This document shows, piece by piece, positions 6,120 to 7,594 of a stretch of DNA of 7,594 nucleotides; position 1 is the first letter of the stretch, and each line of letters begins with the position of its first letter. Position numbers and translations under genes: made by a program. The stretch is from Methanobacteriota archaeon (lineage in GTDB: Archaea; Thermoplasmatota; Thermoplasmata; RBG-16-68-12), in NCBI GenBank assembly GCA_005878635.1, contig VBLS01000045.1:1-7594 (forward strand), read 5' to 3'. The notes below the pieces were generated by a model that saw only the letters and a list, made by a program, of their open reading frames with translations, was not told the origin of the DNA and ran no database searches.

Positions 6120-6127
6120 TCGATGCA

Positions 6128-6131
6128 CTCC
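6128..6131 (-). promoter_or_regulatory. Ribosome binding site fixing the GcvT/DmdA-like start
   Basis: GGAG, read leftward, lies eight bases before ATG6119. It decides against the 198-codon open extension upstream in the same frame. Confidence 0.5.
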
Positions 6132-6177
6132 AAGATTGAGACGAAGAGGCGAGGCGCGGCCGCAAACGATGGATCGG

Positions 6178-6187
6178 GGATAAAGGA
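6178..6187 (-). promoter_or_regulatory. Candidate TATA box for the GcvT/DmdA-like gene
   Basis: Read leftward, CCTTTATCCC is preceded by CGAAT, in the 77-base gap after the MOSC stop. A start about 25-28 bases downstream would give a leader of roughly 35 bases that includes the GGAG site. The gene may therefore have its own promoter in addition to any read-through from MOSC. Confidence 0.35.
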
Positions 6188-6196
6188 TTCGATGGG

Positions 6197-6730
6197 TCAG
6201 TGGCCCTCGGTCGTCGCCGTCGCGGCGCGGTCGTCCGTCGAAGGAGGACTGGACCGCGGCACGATCGGATCGCCGACGCGGACGGTACCCTCCGTCAGGA
6301 TCGTCGCGCGCAGGCCGCCCCGATGCACGAGGCCCGCGAGGACCCCTTTCTGCGTCAGGCTCTCCAGGTGCGAGCAGGGCTCGCAGAGGCGAATGCCGAG
6401 GAGCCGGACCTGGCCGACCTCGAATTCTTGGCCGACCAGATGGTTGAGCGGCGCCCCGCGGGTAATGATGTTCCGCCTCGACGCGCCGTTCGGAATCGCG
6501 ATTTCGTTGTCCCGTTCCATCGCCTCGACCGCTTCGGCTTCGATCAGGGTGACCTCGCGTCCGGGACCCGGCCGATCCGAGTAAGTGCCTCGGGTGTTGA
6601 AGTACCGGTCTCCCTCCAAGCCTTTCCCCGGGATCGCGCGGACGCGTTCGACGGAGCGCATCGGAGCCTCGGCCCGATCCGCGATATGGATCGAGGCGAC
6701 GGTTCCGGTCCAAGGAGGAACGTGGGCCAT
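6197..6730 (-). CDS. MOSC-domain protein
   Basis: A 177-residue stand-alone MOSC (molybdenum cofactor sulfurase C-terminal) domain protein. Family signs are GKGLEGDRYF (residues 35-44), REVTLIEAEAVEAM (58-71), RRNIITRGAPLNHLVGQEFE (85-104), VRLLGIRLCEPCSHLE (108-123) with C116 and C119, and HRGGLRATILTEGTVRVGD (136-154). MOSC domains are thought to carry sulfur or bind molybdenum cofactor; stand-alone members include YiiM-type proteins linked to N-hydroxylated compound reduction. Either cysteine could be the sulfur carrier, which is inference. The C-terminal tail after residue 158 is Ser/Thr/Asp-rich and looks disordered. ATG6730 has no Shine-Dalgarno but lies 26 bases from a strong TATA-like box, fitting leaderless translation. 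It sits between RidA (35-base gap) and the GcvT/DmdA-like gene (77-base gap) on the same strand. Confidence 0.88.
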   Translation of the reverse strand: MAHVPPWTGTVASIHIADRAEAPMRSVERVRAIPGKGLEGDRYFNTRGTYSDRPGPGREVTLIEAEAVEAMERDNEIAIPNGASRRNIITRGAPLNHLVGQEFEVGQVRLLGIRLCEPCSHLESLTQKGVLAGLVHRGGLRATILTEGTVRVGDPIVPRSSPPSTDDRAATATTEGH

Positions 6731-6750
6731 AAGGTTGTCAAGGCCGCGTT

Positions 6751-6767
6751 CGATATAATCGTTTTCT
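6751..6767 (-). promoter_or_regulatory. BRE/TATA promoter of the MOSC gene
   Basis: Read leftward, AGAAAACGATTATATCG combines a purine-rich BRE-like stretch with a TATA-like core centred near 6756, which is 26 bases from ATG6730. This spacing predicts a transcript beginning at or within a few bases of the start codon. It is the clearest archaeal-type promoter in the window. It overlaps the last two bases of the RidA stop codon. Confidence 0.65.
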
Positions 6768-7161
6768 ACGCCGTATCCGCGACGATCGCATCGGCCTCGA
6801 TCTCGACCAGCAGCTGCGGGTCGACCAGGCCGGCGACCTGGACGAGCGTCGAAGCCGGCCGGATGTCCCCGAAAAACTCCGCATGGGCGCGGCCTACGGC
6901 CTGCCAGTCGTTGATGTGCGTCAGGAAGATGCGCGTCCGAATGACGTCTTCGAGGCGAGCTCCGGCTTTCTCTAGAGCGGCCTCAATCTTGCGGAGGGCA
7001 AAGACGGCCTGACCGTAGGCATTCCCCGAGGAGACGACGCCGCCCCCTTCGTCCACGGAGGTCGTGCCCGACACCATGACCCACGGACCCACGCGAACGG
7101 CCCGTGAGTATCCGACGATCGGCTCCCACTTCGCTCCCGACGAGATGTTCTGACGCGCCAT
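6766..7161 (-). CDS. RidA/YjgF/UK114-family reactive imine deaminase
   Basis: A 131-residue protein of normal RidA length. In E. coli, RidA hydrolyses reactive enamine/imine intermediates such as 2-aminoacrylate, made by pyridoxal-phosphate enzymes acting on serine, threonine or cysteine. Signs are VMVSGTTSVDEGG (28-40), GNAYGQAVFALRKIEAALEK (46-65), DVIRTRIFLTHINDW (72-86) and the C-terminal signature IRPASTLVQVAGLV then LLVEIEADAIV (100-127). R101 occupies the position of the arginine needed for deaminase activity in RidA, with E120 and E122 following, so a catalytically active member is plausible, although many paralogues have other substrates. The protein is expected to be a cytosolic homotrimer with active sites between subunits. 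ATG7161 has GGAG only three bases upstream, closer than usual. The gene lies 96 bases after the truncated gene to its right and just before the MOSC gene. Confidence 0.93.
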   Translation of the reverse strand: MARQNISSGAKWEPIVGYSRAVRVGPWVMVSGTTSVDEGGGVVSSGNAYGQAVFALRKIEAALEKAGARLEDVIRTRIFLTHINDWQAVGRAHAEFFGDIRPASTLVQVAGLVDPQLLVEIEADAIVADTA

Positions 7162-7169
7162 GCGCTCCG

Positions 7170-7181
7170 CCTCGAACGAGG
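7170..7181. repeat. Short palindrome upstream of RidA
   Basis: CCTCG-AA-CGAGG is a perfect inverted repeat just upstream of the RidA start. It could be an operator half-site pair, but arms of five bases in GC-rich DNA are weak evidence. Confidence 0.25.
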
Positions 7182-7192
7182 ATTGTCGCTCT

Positions 7193-7209
7193 CCCGAAAA
7201 AGCCTCGGG
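7193..7209 (-). terminator. Candidate terminator with T-tract between the right-edge gene and RidA
   Basis: Read leftward, the sequence is CCCGAGGCTTTTTCGGG: arms CCCGA and TCGGG pair, and five T residues (7201-7197) lie in the loop and stem. Archaeal termination uses U-tracts, with or without a hairpin. It lies about 50 bases past the stop of the right-edge gene and before RidA. The same T-tract lies 36-40 bases from the RidA start and could alternatively act as a weak promoter element. Confidence 0.35.
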
Positions 7210-7257
7210 CGGGTCGGACCATCGAAACCCAGTCTGGCTTCCAAGTAGGAGCGGGTC

Positions 7258-7594
7258 CTACGAGCGGTCCGCCGCGCGAAGCAGCTTGCCGAATTCCTCG
7301 CCCGCCGGTTCAGCGAGCTTCGTTGCGGCCTCCCAACTGGCGAGGTTCCGCCAGTGGCGTTCCTCGAAGTTGCGTACGGTGCGGAGGAGTTCCGCTTTCA
7401 ACTCGTCGTGGGAGGGTCCGTCGTAGAGGGCGGCCCCGATCACGAATTCCCCCCGGATGCCCACGATGCCGAACTCCTCGTACCGCATCGCGGTGGACGC
7501 ATACCCGCGGGATCCCGGCATGCTCGTCTCGACGAAGTTCCCTACGACGGAGAGTAACCCCTCTAGCGTTTCCGCCTCGATCGGCAAGTTGCGC
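7258..7594 (-). CDS. C-terminal part of an unidentified archaeal protein, cut by window edge
   Basis: An open frame of 111 codons plus stop enters from the right edge. No ATG or GTG occurs near the edge (only a TTG at 7587), so the gene very probably starts outside the window. What remains is a soluble alpha/beta domain: an N-terminal helix (ETLEGLLSVVGNFVETS), alternating strands (EEFGIVGIRGEFVIGAALYD), then a long helix (HDELKAELLRTVRNFEERHW) and WEAATKLAEPAGEEFGKLL. The pattern of helix, short strands around a Tyr/Phe-Gly-rich segment, and a final helix ending near a Trp resembles small sensor-like domains often found at the C-terminus of archaeal regulatory proteins, possibly roadblock/profilin-like. 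That is a pattern impression only; no family is claimed. No catalytic motif is visible. Confidence 0.55.
   Translation of the reverse strand, partial: RNLPIEAETLEGLLSVVGNFVETSMPGSRGYASTAMRYEEFGIVGIRGEFVIGAALYDGPSHDELKAELLRTVRNFEERHWRNLASWEAATKLAEPAGEEFGKLLRAADRS

Noticed and set aside
5382..6584. A 400-codon rightward open frame opposite the GcvT/DmdA-like and MOSC genes
   Set aside because: It is antisense to two well-conserved genes, has low-complexity Arg/Pro/Val-rich composition and no recognisable motif. Long antisense frames are expected in GC-rich genomes.
6120..6713. 198-codon upstream extension of the GcvT/DmdA-like frame
   Set aside because: It overlaps the MOSC gene in another frame, is Arg/Gly/Pro-rich, and ATG6119 has a properly spaced GGAG.

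Overview
The window is a GC-rich, gene-dense stretch of chromosome that most resembles an uncultivated archaeon, possibly a high-GC Thermoplasmatota. This is inferred from several signs. Some starts sit about 26-30 bases downstream of an AT-rich TATA-like box preceded by a purine-rich BRE-like stretch, with no Shine-Dalgarno (clearest at 6751-6767 for the MOSC gene). Other genes instead carry GGAG or GGAGG sites. The protein mix is also consistent with an archaeon. The taxonomic call is an inference, not a marker-gene result. No rRNA, tRNA, CRISPR array, insertion sequence or prophage gene was seen, and no gap between genes exceeds about 215 bases.

Layout, left to right: a leftward nucleotidyltransferase-fold gene cut by the left edge (1-718); a divergent 213-base spacer; a rightward 12-helix amino-acid permease of the APC superfamily (932-2590); a convergent leftward metallophosphoesterase (2634-3617); a perfect 11-bp hairpin (3657-3681); a leftward SRPBCC/START-like protein (3707-4135); a second divergent spacer of 180 bases with two nested stem-loops (4160-4259); a rightward YaaA/DUF328-family gene (4316-4927); and, one base after its stop, the convergent end of a leftward run of genes. 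Read in transcription order that run is an edge-truncated C-terminal domain (7258-7594), a RidA-family deaminase (6766-7161), a MOSC-domain protein (6197-6730) and a GcvT/DmdA-like methyltransferase or demethylase (4929-6119).

The most coherent functional group is RidA, MOSC and GcvT/DmdA-like: imine clean-up, a sulfur-handling fold and a folate- or pterin-dependent C1-transfer fold. Together with the amino-acid permease this suggests uptake and breakdown of amino acids or methylated zwitterions, but the substrate cannot be read from sequence. MOSC has its own strong promoter, so the three are probably not one strict operon. The most unusual non-coding signals are a 22-base motif shared by the two divergent spacers (804-825 and 4177-4198, 16 of 22 identical) and the stem-loop array around its second copy. 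No clearly new defence or mobile system was found.
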